Source of the DNA: Hordeum vulgare subsp. vulgare
Taxonomy: Eukaryota; Streptophyta; Magnoliopsida; Poales; Poaceae
Length of the DNA stretch: 64,000 bases
Reading direction: 5' to 3'
NCBI RefSeq assembly: GCF_904849725.1
Contig: NC_058518.1
Span: 325,398,581 to 325,462,580 of the forward strand
Part shown: positions 1 to 10,366 of the stretch, one piece after another
How the letters are laid out: every line of letters begins with the position of its first letter
Position numbering within the stretch: position 1 is the stretch's first letter
Program-made: the position numbers and the translations under genes
Notes under the pieces: generated by a model
The model's database searches: none
What the model saw: only the letters and a program-made list of their open reading frames with translations
Told to the model about the DNA's origin: nothing

Positions 1-170
1 CCAAGAGTATAAAGAAAAAAAAGAAAAAGAAAAACGCGCCCTAGAAAAGCAAAAACAAGCCCCACAAGCAATTCGACTGACCCAAAACAGGGGTCAATCG
101 ATTCCACACAACCCAACTCACCACCAAAATGACACAGAAGAAAAAACATCTTAAAGTAGAATCGGACGGC
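1..170. other. Left edge, no gene seen
   Basis: A-rich sequence without a coding signal or recognisable element. It lies outside the inverted-repeat element that begins near 171. It may be intron sequence of the SKU5-like gene whose last exons start at 1646, because no earlier exon of that gene is visible here. Confidence 0.4.
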
Positions 171-1448
171 CATAAAATGGAAAAAGTCCAAAACAAACCT
201 TGAAATGGTAGACGAAAGCTAAATTAAACCCTAAACTCTCAATCCCTGAAATCAGCACACCAAACTTTATTATCCCGGTCTATTTTGAACCTCGAGAGAA
301 TTTCACCGGGATTTGCTGAGCTTGGGCCGTCCCATTAATACAGTCGCTCGTGATGCTCTGTTTGTTCTATGTTTTTTATCGTTTTTTTTTCATTGTACTT
401 TTCTTTTTAGTAGTTTTGTTAGTGTTTTTTCATTATACTTTCCTTTTTCTTTTCTTCTTTCTTGGTTTTCTTCATATTATCTGTTTATCGCTTTTGTTTT
501 ATTTCTTTACGTGTAACCGATTTTCTTGGTTACACATGTCTAATTATTCTTAGTATCAACGTAATTTTTTAGCGGACACATGAAATATTTTTTGATACAC
601 TTTTGCCTTTTTTGTGATACATTATTTACATTTTCAAATTTATGTTTTAAATGATATTCTGAATACATCTTAATACTTTTACAAATACGTGTTTACATTT
701 TTTAATGACAACAAATATTTTATAAAACTACATAGACATTGTTTCTACATCATTACACATTTTCAAAATATTACACATTTTTAACAAACACACATCACGT
801 ATATTCTTTTACAGGTATGACACATTTTTTACGTTAAATATATTACGAGCTGAAGAATCAGCATGCACGCGGTACTGTCCAAAGTTGAACCGTTCTTTCG
901 ATCATGGACATTCTAAAATAGTTTATATTTTCAATATTTGTTTGCCCAAAAAATAAATTCGAAGTTCGTTGCTTCAATGTTTTCCAAAACACAAATAATT
1001 TACAAAATTGAAATACATTATTTCAAAAACTGTTGGAATTTTTGAAGTTTTTTTAAAAATGTGATTTTTTTTATATCACAGAGAGTTTTAAAAAATGCGA
1101 ATAAAATTTAAAAAATTCTATACTTTGTTTTAAAAATAAAAACGGGATTGAGTTTCTGCCAAAAATTAAAAAAGATCATTTTTTAACTTCTGGATAATTT
1201 TAGAAATGCGTCAACATATTTTAAACTTCATGAATGTTTGTTCTGGTAAAGTGGGCCGGCCAAATTGAGAGTAGCAGGCAATCCCGACCGGGATTGTAGT
1301 ATTCCCAACGTGCCAAACAGATATAGGGTTGAAAATAGACCGGGATTATAAGTTCAGTGTGTCAATTTTCGGAATTCAAAGTTCAGGGTTTGATTTAGCT
1401 TTCATCTGCCACTTCAAGGTTTGTTTTGGACTTTTTCCCCATAAAATC
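171..1448. mobile_element. Inverted-repeat (foldback/TIR-type) non-autonomous element
   Basis: Two arms of about 120 bp, 171-291 and 1326-1448, are imperfect reverse complements. Both contain AAAAAGTCCAAAACAAACCT followed by a long matching stretch that ends in CCCGGTCTATTTT. I judge identity by eye at around 80 percent. The roughly 1 kb between the arms is very AT-rich and has no credible ORF; small open frames at 313-553 are low-complexity. A weak extra match (GGGCCG near 325, GGCCGG near 1255) suggests the arms once reached further inward. I see no clear target duplication and cannot assign a superfamily. Its position immediately before an exon that starts inside the protein suggests it sits in an intron of the SKU5-like gene. 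Confidence 0.6.
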
Positions 1449-1645
1449 GACTGACCCGAAAAGAATTTACAACTGACTGACATATAGCTAAAGTGAAGAA
1501 AAAAAAATACATGTCTCCTTGAATGCAACGGCAGAATTTAGTCAGCTGCCAAGATGCCTGTGAGGAATTCTTAGCTCTGCTAGAACCACTGAAATTTGCA
1601 TACTCTACTTATGCGGTCGTGTTCTTTGATGGATGGGTGGAGCAG

Positions 1646-2879
1646 GTCGGACGTACCGCATCCGGGTGCACAACGTGGGCACGTCTACGAGCCTCAACTT
1701 CCGGATCCAGGGGCACAACCTGCTGCTGGTGGAGACGGAGGGGTCCTACACCACGCAGCAGAACTACACCAGCCTCGACGTCCACGTCGGCCAGTCCTAC
1801 TCCTTCCTCCTCACCACCGACCAGAACGCCAGCTCCGACTACTACGTCGTCGCCAGCGCCCGCATGGTCAACGAGTCCCTCTGGCAGCGCGTCACCGGCG
1901 TCGCCGTCCTCCGCTACTCCAACTCGGGCGGCGCGGCGTCCGGCCCGCTCCCGAACCCGCCCCAGGACCAGTTCGACAAGACGCTGTCCATGAACCAGGC
2001 GCGGTCTGTCCGCTGGAACCTGAGCGCCGGCGCGGCGCGGCCCAACCCGCAGGGCTCCTTCCGGTACGCGTCCATCAACGTCACGCAGGCGTACCTGCTG
2101 CGGAGCACCGCGCCCGTGGAGATTGGCGGGAAGCGCAGGGCGGCGCTCAACGGTCTGTCCTTCTCCCCGCCGGAGACGCCGCTGCGGCTCGCCGACGCGT
2201 ATGGCGTGGAGGGCGCCTACACGCTCGACTTCCCGGACCGGCCGGACCCGGACGCCGCCGCGCGCCCTCGGGTCGCGCGGTCCGTCATCAACGGCACCTA
2301 CCGGGGGTTCATGGAGCTCATCTTCCAGAACAACGACACCAGGATGCAGAGCTACCACGTGGACGGGTACGCCGTGTTCGTCGTCGGGATGGACTACGGG
2401 GAGTGGACGGAGGGCAGCCGGGGCACGTACAACAAGGGCGACAGCGTGGCGCGCAGCACCGTGCAGGTGTACCCCGGCGCGTGGACGGCGGTGCTGGTGT
2501 CGCTGGACAACGTGGGGTTCTGGAACGTGCGGTCGCAGAACCTCGACTCGTGGTACCTCGGGCAGGAGGTCTACGTCAGGGTCGTCAACCCCGAGGACGG
2601 CGCCGACAAGACCGAGATGGCCGTCCCCCGCAACGCCCTCTTCTGCGGCCAGCTCCATAAGTACCAGAAGTATGGACTCCAAACCGCGATTCCTTGCAGG
2701 GAGCAGTTCTTCATGCGTCTCTTGTTACTAACTGTTTTTTTATTCCTTTCAGGGAGCAGACTCCTCATCACAAGATGGCGGCGGCGGCGTCTGCGGCGGC
2801 CGTGCCGCCGTTGGCCGTGTGCAGCCAGCTTGTGGCATTGGTGATGCTCGTCGTCGGAGCCCTCGTGTTCGCGTCGTAG
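1646..2879 (+). CDS. SKU5/SKS-like monocopper-oxidase-like protein, 3' exons only (join 1646..2669, 2753..2879)
   Basis: This is the C-terminal two thirds of a SKU5-similar (SKS) protein, a GPI-anchored relative of multicopper oxidases acting at the plasma membrane and cell wall in directional growth. The reading frame opens with RTYRIRVHNVGTSTSLNFRI, a cupredoxin-domain signature. Further on come INGTYRGFMELIFQNNDT, GMDYGEWTEGSRGTYNK and NLDSWYLGQEVYVRVVNPE, as in this family. The type-1 copper motif HCHIE of true ascorbate oxidases is absent, as expected for SKS proteins. A CAG/GT acceptor at 1645 restores the codon for the glycine before RTYRIR, so I start the exon there rather than at the in-frame ATG at 1633. 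The second exon ends in an Ala-rich stretch and a hydrophobic tail, a GPI-anchor signal. The signal peptide and first cupredoxin domain are not in the window. High GC and an open frame across 340 codons argue that it is a real gene. Confidence 0.85.
2670..2752 (+). other. Intron of the SKU5-like gene (83 bp)
   Basis: The donor is AA/GTATGG at 2669-2670 and the acceptor TTTCAG/G ends at 2752, preceded by a T-rich tract. Splicing joins AA+G into a lysine codon and gives ...LHKYQK-EQTPHHK..., which continues in frame into the GPI-signal exon. Unspliced, the upstream frame runs into an unrelated tail ending at 2844. Confidence 0.8.
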
Positions 2880-3593
2880 CGCGGCGGCATGGATCATCTT
2901 TTGTGCTGCGCCTGAGTTTTTTTTATTCTGAGGTGACTACCTGTGTGTAGGTTAGGATCAGAGGTGTTGGTTGCGTTTGTCAAGTGTCCCACTGGACTGT
3001 TCCAATTGCCCACGCACCATGTTTTGTTTTGTTCTCGTAGCATTAGGAGGTGTGGGCCGTGTGATCTGATTTGTTCATGAGGAGCGATTCTAATATACTC
3101 CATTCTTTTACAATTTATCTAGCTTGATTGATTAACTCCCGTGTGTTCATCTCTGAAACCCGCGTCCGTTTTTTGGTGTTCAATGGCAGACGGCAAGGCG
3201 ATCGATCAATAGACAAGGTTCGTCCAACTAAACATGTCCTAAGCAACATCATGACATCTTGCAGCACCATGATTCATGGTCACGGTTGTTGAATCAAAAC
3301 CAAACCGCCGTGACTGCACTCGTTTGTCCTTGGTCTTCAGTGGCACGGCCAGGAATTATCGAATCACACTGCAGGCAGCCACACGACTCTGCGCCGCTCT
3401 CTGAAATTCTGAATCCTGGCCGGCGTTGTCAGTGGTATTCTGAATCCTGGCCGGCGTTGTCAGTGGTATTCTGAATCCTTTCGTCCCCCATTTGACTGGG
3501 GCTGGGCCTGGTTTTGAAGTCACCCACCGCTCAGGGCACCACCGCACCAGGCTGAGCCTGGTTCAACAACGTCTTTACCCTGTGGCTTCCCCC
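2880..3593 (+). other. 3' UTR and 3' flank of the SKU5-like gene
   Basis: No ORF or element is supported here. The stretch after the stop is T-rich and plausibly the 3' UTR, but no canonical AATAAA signal was seen close downstream. A short direct repeat lies at 3406-3479. The region ends at the target site of the LINE. Confidence 0.5.
3406..3479. repeat. Tandem 31-bp repeat, 2.4 copies
   Basis: The unit begins ATTCTGAATCCTGGCCGGCG. It occurs at 3406-3436 and 3437-3467 without visible difference, with a partial third copy to 3479. Confidence 0.85.
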
Positions 3594-3608
3594 ACCTGAT
3601 TTTGTTCT
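3594..3608. repeat. Target site duplication of the LINE, left copy
   Basis: ACCTGATTTTGTTCT here is repeated exactly at 8574-8588, directly after the A-run at the 3' end of the LINE. The leading A could belong to the poly-A tail, leaving at least 14 bp of true duplication. Confidence 0.85.
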
Positions 3609-3750
3609 GATTTACTAGAGGCCGAGGGTTTGGTCCTGATCGTGGACGTGACGAGGGTAGGGTACTGGCAAGGAATAATGTGGCGCCGGTAGCAGGTTCA
3701 GACGATGGAAGGGGGGAATCAGCGGATGATCTTTATGATGATACAGGGAG

Positions 3751-4054
3751 GGCCTTGTTTGGTATTAGTGTATTTTAAGGAATTTGTAGGGATTATCCCG
3801 GTCAAACCCCTCAATCCCCAGACATCCCATAACACCATTTGGTTTTAGTGTATTTGACATGTTTCATCCCCATAATTCTCCTCAAATCCCCAAATTATAG
3901 TGCATTTTTCTCAATACCCAATACACCACCCCTACCTAGTGTATTGGGGATATATGGGGATTTGAAGGGATTGGGTGAAGGTTGGGGTTTCACACAATCC
4001 CTTAGAGGATTATCCCCACCAATCTCCTCAAAAACACTAGTACCAAACATGGCC
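3751..4054. mobile_element. MITE inserted in the LINE
   Basis: A 304-bp AT-rich element with terminal inverted repeats. The left end is GGCCTTGTTTGGTATTAGTG and the right end reads, reversed, GGCCATGTTTGGTACTAGTG. It has no coding capacity; ORFs of about 70 codons on both strands are incidental. The termini resemble Tourist-type (PIF/Harbinger) MITEs, but I could not identify a TTA/TAA or 8-bp target duplication, so the superfamily is open. It interrupts the ORF1 remnant of the LINE and is therefore younger. Confidence 0.7.
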
Positions 4055-4474
4055 TGAAGATAAATCACACAAAGGGCTTGCATCCTCGTCCAGCTTGGGA
4101 CAACCATCCTTTGTTGGTTCAGAACAGGATAATCCCATAGGGAAAGATATGCAGATCACTGAGCAGGTCACGACCGAGGTGGTAATGATACAGAACTACA
4201 CGAGGCTCTCAGGACAATAACCAAAGCTTTGCTGATAGCAAATAGGCGAGAAAACAGAATGCGGAGGAGGGGGATAATGGTGGCATCTTATAGTTGCTCT
4301 AAAGAGCACACCACTGGGGATCCCCCCACTGCCTCCTGTCTATGTTTCACCGGCCAAGAACAATAAACGGCCGAAGAAGATACATGATTCTCAAGGAGGT
4401 GGAGATGGCAAGAATGGGAAGCAATTAATCACTGCAGAGTGGGCGGGTTCCTTCAAGGAGCACCGTCAGGCACA

Positions 4475-7400
4475 ATGAGTTGGAGATGTCGAGGTGCGGG
4501 CAAAGCCTCGACAGTTCGAGAACTCCGTGAGGTCGCGGGGAAATTTGCCCCTATCATGCTTTGTATTCTTGAGACCCAAATTGACAAGGCAAGGGTGGAG
4601 AGTTTAGCTAGGTCTATAGGATATGATAAAGCTTTTGTTATTGATAGTAATGGTAGAAGTGGTGATATTGGTATCTTTTGGAATAATTCAACAAATATTG
4701 AGATCTTGGGTTCTTTTGTGTATCATACAGATTGTAAAATCGATCTTAAAAGCGATCCATGGAGGCTAACCGTGGTCTACGAAGAGGCCAAGACGCACTT
4801 ACACTATCAAACATGGGATGTGATTGAGGATATATGTAGCTCCACTGACCTCCCTTGGCTATGCATTGGAGACTTCAATGAAGTAATACGTTCAGAAGAA
4901 CACGAAGGGGTTGGTTAGAGAAGCAACGCTCAGATACAAGGTTTTCGAGATATGGTTGACATCTGCATGTTGGTCGACCTGGGTTTTAAAGGTAGATTCT
5001 CGACTTTCGAGAATAAGGTCGGTGGGGGCTCGTATAAGCGGGTCAGGCTGGACAGAGCTCTCAGATCAACCGAGTGGGGTGTGCAGTTTCCGTTAGCAAA
5101 TTTGAGTCACTTGACGGCTGCCACCTCTAATCACTCTCCGATTCTGTTGGAACTGAACGAAGAGTTAGAGAGGAGAAGGATGAACCACCTGTTTCGGTAT
5201 GGGGTGGCATGGGACACACATGGGAGTCTGAATGGAACCATATTGGAATCTCGGGCTGTAAATCAGGCGAGTGTTAGAGTAGATGATCTAAAGCAAAAAC
5301 TTGATGCACTCTCGGGCACGCTGAAATCATGGAATATTGATACCTTTGGTTCGGTCAGGAAGGAGATAAAGAAATTGAAGAGAGAATTGGAGAGTTTGCG
5401 GTCGGATCCAGCAAGAACGGGGCTGAGTCATGCGGAGCTGAAAATTAACGAGAATATGGTAGAGCTATATCATAGGGAGGAGATATAATGGAGGCAAAGA
5501 TCGAGGATCACCTGGCTGGCTGAAGGAGACAAAAAAAATTCCACTTGAGGGCAAGCATGGGGAGAAAGTAGAATATGATCAAAGCATTGTCGAACTCGCT
5601 TGGTGTGATGGTTGATGATCCGGCTCAGTTAAAGGAGCCAGTTTCAAATTTCTACAAGGATCTCTACACATCCGAGGGAGTTTAGGACATGGAGTCGGTT
5701 CTTTCTCATGTTCCGAGGAAAGTGACTAGGGAGATGAATGATATGTTATGTGCTGCATACACAAATGAGGAAATTAAGGTGGTCCTTTTTTTAGATGTTT
5801 CCAACAAAGTCGCGAGGCCCACATGGTTTCCCAACGCATTTTTATCACAGGCGGTGGGATGTTTGTGGGGAGGAGGTGACTGATGTCGTTCTTCGGATCA
5901 TGAAAGGTGAGGAGAGCCCAGAGTGTATCAATGATACTTTACTAGTTTTGATCCAAAGGTATCGAATCCAACGTTATTATCTTAGTTCAAGCTTGTAAGC
6001 TTATGTAATGTTCTTTATAAAATAGCTTCGAAAGTGTTAGCAAATAGGCTCAAACTAGTCTTACCGAAGATCATATCACAGGAGCAATCTGCATTTGTGC
6101 CTGGAAGTCTGATTACAGATAATATTATCAACGTGTATGAATATTTACACTTTATGGAAAAGAGAAAGTCAATGTCAAACAACTACTGTGCTCTTAATCT
6201 GGATATGATGAAAGCCTATGATAGGCTAGAGTGGTCTTATTTGGAGGCAATTATGGGTAAGATAGGCTTTTCTCCACATTGGATTCAGATTGTAATGGGT
6301 ATGATTAAATCTGTTTCTTTCTTAGTGCTCCTTAACGGGAAGAAGCTTGAGCAGTTTAAACCAACTCGAGGGATTCGACAGGGAGATCCAATTTCCCCTA
6401 TCTCTTCTTGATCGCAGCGGAGGGCCTTTCGTGCCTCTTGTAGTCTAGTTCTCGGTTATCCAGTATTGTGGGAGTTAAGGTGGTGCCGATGGCCCCGGTT
6501 GTCAACCACCTACTCTTTCCTGATGATAGCTTGCTACTGTTTAAGGCGAGTAATGAAAGGGCAGTTGCATTGTAAATCCTGTTGGAAACTTATTGTAAGG
6601 CGTCAGGACAAAGGGTTAACAATGATAAATGTTAAATTTTCTTCAGTAAGGGTTGTCCTCAACAAGTTCAAGATACCATTAATGGAAATCTAAATGTGTA
6701 TAATGAGCAACGCAGTGAGAGGTATTTGGGAATGCCGACCGATGTGGGATCGTCTAGAAATGGCACATTCAAATACTTGAGAGATAGGGTTTGGGAGAAT
6801 GTGAAAGGATGGATGGAGAATATGCTATCATATGCAGGCAAGGAAGTCCTCATCAAAGTTGTGCCCCAGGCAATACCGGTCTACTCGATGGCCTGCTTTA
6901 GATTGCCAGGGGGATTTGTGAGAGTATAACTTCAACTATCCGTCAATTGAGGTGGGGAAGCAAGAGAGGTAAAAGGAAACCATGCCGGGTTTCTTGGAAT
7001 GTGTGTACAATACCAAAAAATCAGGGAGGATTAGGTCTGTGTGATATGGAGCTCTTCAATCTGTCCTTGTTGGCAAGACAAGCATGGTGAACACTTCAAG
7101 AACTAGATAAACTTAGTGCAAGAATACTAAAGGCAACATACTCCCCGTCGAGTACTCTAATGGAAGAAACTCTTGGACCTCGCCCATCGCAAATACGGAG
7201 GGGAGTTTTGCATGGAAGGGATATTTTGGCTCAAGGAGTTATATGAAGAATTGGGAGCGGCGAACAGACTAGCATATGGGATCATAACTGGATTCCTAGG
7301 GAGGGGCCTATGAATCCACTATCATCTCTAGTTGTCAATTCTCCTGCTTTGGTATTAGACCTGATCCATGCATCATCCGCATCCTGGAAGGAGGACGTCA

Positions 7401-8549
7401 TGAGGGAGATTTTTGTTCCATGTGACGGTGAATCTATTTTGCATATACCCCTTTGTACAAGGAGAGTAGACGATTTCTGGGCATGGGGGCTGATTACCGT
7501 GGACGTTTCTATGTTAAATCGGTATATAATTTGCTGGTGAAGACAAAGATTCAAAGATAGAATTGGTTAGCGAATGCGCAGGATCAGTCGAACACCCGAG
7601 CTAAAGAACAACACTCAGCTTGATTGTGGAATACTTCGCTACCCTTAAAGCTCAGGAATTTTTTGTGGAGGATGTCTCTAAACTCACTTCCTACTAATGA
7701 TGTGCTACATCACTAGAATATGTCAACGGGTTTTGTATGCTCGATTTGTTCAAAAAATGGTAATTTGAGGCACACATTCTTGGACTGTATGATGGCAAGG
7801 AGTGTGTGGTCTTTAGCAACACAGAAGATGGTCAAACACATGTTAGCAAATGAGGAGACAGATGCAAGAAAATGGTTGTTTTTATGCAGGAAACACTATC
7901 TCACAAGAACTTTACTGAGAGGGTGGTGACTTTATGGGCAATCTGGAAGGCGATGAGAAAAGTTATACATGAGGATGTTCATCAGAGCCCCCTCTCTAAC
8001 CATTTCTTCATCATGTCATACCTTGTTGATCTTGATATGTTGCTGAACCCAATCACCGGCCATTTAAATAGAGCACCACTGAGGACGTCACGATGGGTTG
8101 TACCACCAGAAGAGCATGCATAATTCAATATAGATGCAACAGTTAGAAGTGGTGTGTCGAAACTCAGGTGGATTTTCCTTGACGCATCATGCATGTGTTT
8201 AAGAATTTTGCCGGACCCAGAAACACTTGAAGCTTTGGGGGTTAGGGAGTCTCTTTCTTTAGCAAAATATCTTTATGAGAAAAAGATTCACGTGGCCTCG
8301 GAATGCAAGACAATGGTGGATGGAGTAAACCATGGATCTTTGCTGGAATATGGTGCAATTATACATGAAAGCATAGAACATTCTACTATTTTTACTTCGT
8401 GTAGTATATGCCACGTGTATAGGACCTCAAATGTTGAGGCTAAAAGACTCGCCAAGCACACTCTTAAGCTCTGGTTTGGCCGCCGTGTTTGGTTAGGGCA
8501 GCTCGACAATCTATCTTTCATACGTGTAAATATTATTATGATTGAATAA
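4475..8549 (+). pseudogene. LINE ORF2: endonuclease, reverse transcriptase, zinc-finger and RNase H remnants
   Basis: ORF2 starts at the ATG at 4475 with MSWRCRGAGKASTVRELRE, the usual plant L1 opening. The endonuclease domain shows GDFNE near 4880, but the last motif reads SNHSP instead of SDH-type (near 5130). Reverse-transcriptase blocks are clear from about 6010 to 6900: FVPGSLITDN, LNLDMMKAYDRLEWSYL, GIRQGDPISP, then FPDDSLLLF at 6516, where the catalytic box is FPDD rather than FADD. A zinc-finger segment (CSICSKNGNLRHTFLDC) lies near 7740 and an RNase H remnant at 8154-8549. There are in-frame stops at 4916 and 5485 and several frameshifts (after 5488, near 5880, 6410 and 6930), so no functional protein can be made. 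Upstream, the endonuclease part stays in one frame through the 4916 stop. Confidence 0.88.
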
Positions 8550-8573
8550 AGCTTGGCGAGAATGTCTCAAAAA

Positions 8574-8588
8574 ACCTGATTTTGTTCT
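8574..8588. repeat. Target site duplication of the LINE, right copy
   Basis: Exact match to 3594-3608. The same GATTTTGTTCT core occurs once more at 8605-8615, presumably part of the original locus. Confidence 0.85.
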
Positions 8589-8621
8589 CCACCCCTAAAT
8601 AATTGATTTTGTTCTCGTGCC

Positions 8622-8636
8622 AACTATAGATTTTTC
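8622..8636. repeat. Target site duplication of the SINE, left copy
   Basis: AACTATAGATTTTTC, repeated exactly at 9029-9043. Confidence 0.88.
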
Positions 8637-9028
8637 CTATGGTTGGATGGTTATAGGGACAGTGTTATCGCCAGCCTACCACAGTTCAAGTCCTGGTGCT
8701 CGCATTATTCATGGATTTATTTTAGGATTTCCAGTGATGCGCATTCAGTGGGAGGATACGTTCCTGTCGATGATGAGGCGCCTATGGTGACTTTGTAAAT
8801 CTCAAGATGATATACCGGATTAGTCTCTCGGAGTTCCGGTGATGCGCATTTAGTGGGAGGAGACGTTTCCATCGATGATGAGGCACCTACGGTGACTTTG
8901 TAAATCTCAAGATGATATATCGGCTCAGTCTCTCGGAGTTCTCATAGGGGTAGGGTGTGCATGTGCGTTCATAGGGATGAGCGTATGCATGTTTTTTATG
9001 AGAACTTGCATTTGTACTGTGTTAAAAG
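8637..9028 (+). mobile_element. Au-type SINE
   Basis: The element begins near GGTTGGATGGTTATAGGGAC and has an RNA polymerase III B-box-like AGTTCAAGTCC at 8683-8693. It continues through GGATTTATTTTAGGATTTCC and CTCAAGATGATAT, and ends in TACTGTGTTAAAAG. This matches the Au SINE family of grasses as I know it. It is bounded by a 15-bp direct repeat, AACTATAGATTTTTC, at 8622-8636 and 9029-9043. It is longer than usual because of an internal duplication at 8729-8938. It sits just 34 bp beyond the 3' end of the LINE duplication. Confidence 0.88.
8729..8938 (+). repeat. 105-bp tandem duplication within the SINE
   Basis: Copy 1 (8729-8833) and copy 2 (8834-8938) both run from TTCC(A/G)GTGATGCGCATT to GTCTCTCGGAG. 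They differ at several positions, so the duplication is not very recent. The unit covers the body of the SINE, not the promoter. Confidence 0.88.
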
Positions 9029-9043
9029 AACTATAGATTTTTC
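9029..9043. repeat. Target site duplication of the SINE, right copy
   Basis: Exact match to 8622-8636. Confidence 0.88.
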
Positions 9044-9883
9044 TTTTATAAGTGACGTTCTTGATAATGGTAATGCTATTCAGCGAATATTCGCTGGGGT
9101 GGCATGGCAAAACAAATATTTTATGTGGCAATTCATGTGCTTGGAGTATGGCAATTTCTCTCTCGAAATAGGTTTCCGCCTCATTTTATAAACAAAACAA
9201 CATCCAAATAAGTACACGGCCGAACGATACAACATGATAAGGTGAACCTCTTACAAAGTTGATCATGAGATATCCTAAGCACGCAAATCACACGCAACTA
9301 CACTACCAACAGCGATCACCGGAAGAACTAAACACCCCCACGCCATATCCTAGCACACCTAAGCACCACATCAAAGCCCTCAAGAGAGAGAACTATAAAA
9401 AGTGTCACCACTACCAAGTCCAGACTGGATAATGGCCTTCACCCGGAGGTCGTGACACGGAGAGAAGAACCACAACTACATCTTCAAGAAGAGAGCACCA
9501 ATGGGTGTCACCGTCGGTAGCATGAAGGAATGAAGCTTTCACTTGGCAACTCACCCGTGCTACCACGAGACCACCAGGAGGAGCGTGATGACGTCAGATC
9601 CCCAGATCTGGATTAGGACGCCGCCCCTCCGAGAGAGGGGTCATGTCTGAGCTACCAGCCACAACACACTCATCACCCACACAACCCAAAGAGAAGCCAC
9701 CACCACCGCAATGATGCCCACCGAAGAGCAACTATCCGGATCACCATCCGTGGACGCCGCCCCAGACATTCCTATCGTGAGATACCGTTCGCCGCTCACA
9801 TCAGAGCGCACCCAACCCTGGTAGGAAGCGCGACGACACTCCATCTACTCATACCCCGACACCAGTCCCCGAGTGTGGGTAGG
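9044..9883. other. Unassigned 840 bp, possibly a minus-strand LINE 3' fragment
   Basis: No supported gene. Read on the minus strand, the part near 9190-9160 gives TTTATAAAATGAGGCGGAAA, which resembles the AATAAAGCGGGG-type 3' ends of plant LINEs. The more GC-rich 9300-9880 stretch would then be upstream sequence of that fragment. No conserved domain was recognised in any frame. A perfect 14-bp palindrome, AGCGAATATTCGCT, lies near 9081-9094. Confidence 0.3.
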
Positions 9884-10140
9884 TGATACGTCTCCGACGT
9901 ATCGATAACTTATGAAGTATTCATGCCATATTTTCCTATATTTAAAATACTTCTACATGGTTTTGATGCACTTTATATGATTTATTTAGAACTAACCTGG
10001 ACTGATGCTATTTTCAACAAAATTACCGTGGTGTTGTTTTTGTGCAGAAAATAAAAGTTCTTAGAATCATATGAAACTTTTTTATGATTTTTTCTAGAGA
10101 AAATAAGAAATACTGGACCGAAGAACCACCAGAGGGCATC

Positions 10141-10214
10141 CACGTGTGGGCCACAAGCCAACAGGGTGCACCCACCCCCTAGGCGCGCCCTAATGGCTTG
10201 TGAGGCCCACGTGG
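10141..10214 (+). promoter_or_regulatory. GC-rich stem-loop upstream of the F1 TATA box
   Basis: CACGTGTGGGCCACAAGCC at 10141-10159 can pair with GGCTTGTGAGGCCCACGTGG at 10195-10214, leaving a GC-rich loop. A TATA-like CTATATATAC follows at 10248-10257. The same core is seen in the other LTR families of this window. Function is unknown. Confidence 0.6.
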
Positions 10215-10366
10215 CTCCGTTTAGCTTAATTCCAACACCAAAAAATCCTATATATACAGAAACCCTTAGAAATAAATACAAAATTTCTGCTCTACCACCG
10301 CAACTCTTTGTATCGATGAAAAACCCATATGGAGCCTTTTGAGTATCTTGTCGAAGGGGGGAAATC

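Larger units (their letters stand above)
3609..8573 (+). mobile_element. L1-type LINE, 5'-truncated and degenerate
   Basis: A non-LTR retrotransposon flanked by a 15-bp direct repeat (3594-3608 and 8574-8588). Its 3' end has the plant-LINE form AATAAAGCTTGGCGAG...CTCAAAAAA. The left end starts inside what should be ORF1, so it is 5'-truncated, the usual result of incomplete target-primed reverse transcription. Excluding the MITE at 3751-4054 it is about 4.66 kb. The 4055-4470 stretch reads like the decayed C-terminal part of ORF1 and the ORF1-ORF2 spacer, but I cannot name a domain there. Confidence 0.85.

Noticed and set aside
313..553. Two overlapping ORFs of 67 codons near the left edge
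   Set aside because: They are Phe/Leu-rich products of T-rich sequence inside the inverted-repeat element; no start context or homology.
1609..2682. Long ORFs (about 355 codons) on the minus strand and in another plus frame over the SKU5-like exon
   Set aside because: They overlap a frame with clear family motifs and are rich in Arg, Pro and Ala, as expected from GC-rich third positions. They have no domain of their own.
9081..9094. Perfect palindrome AGCGAATATTCGCT
   Set aside because: A single 14-bp palindrome without repeats, promoter or element boundary nearby is compatible with chance in 64 kb.
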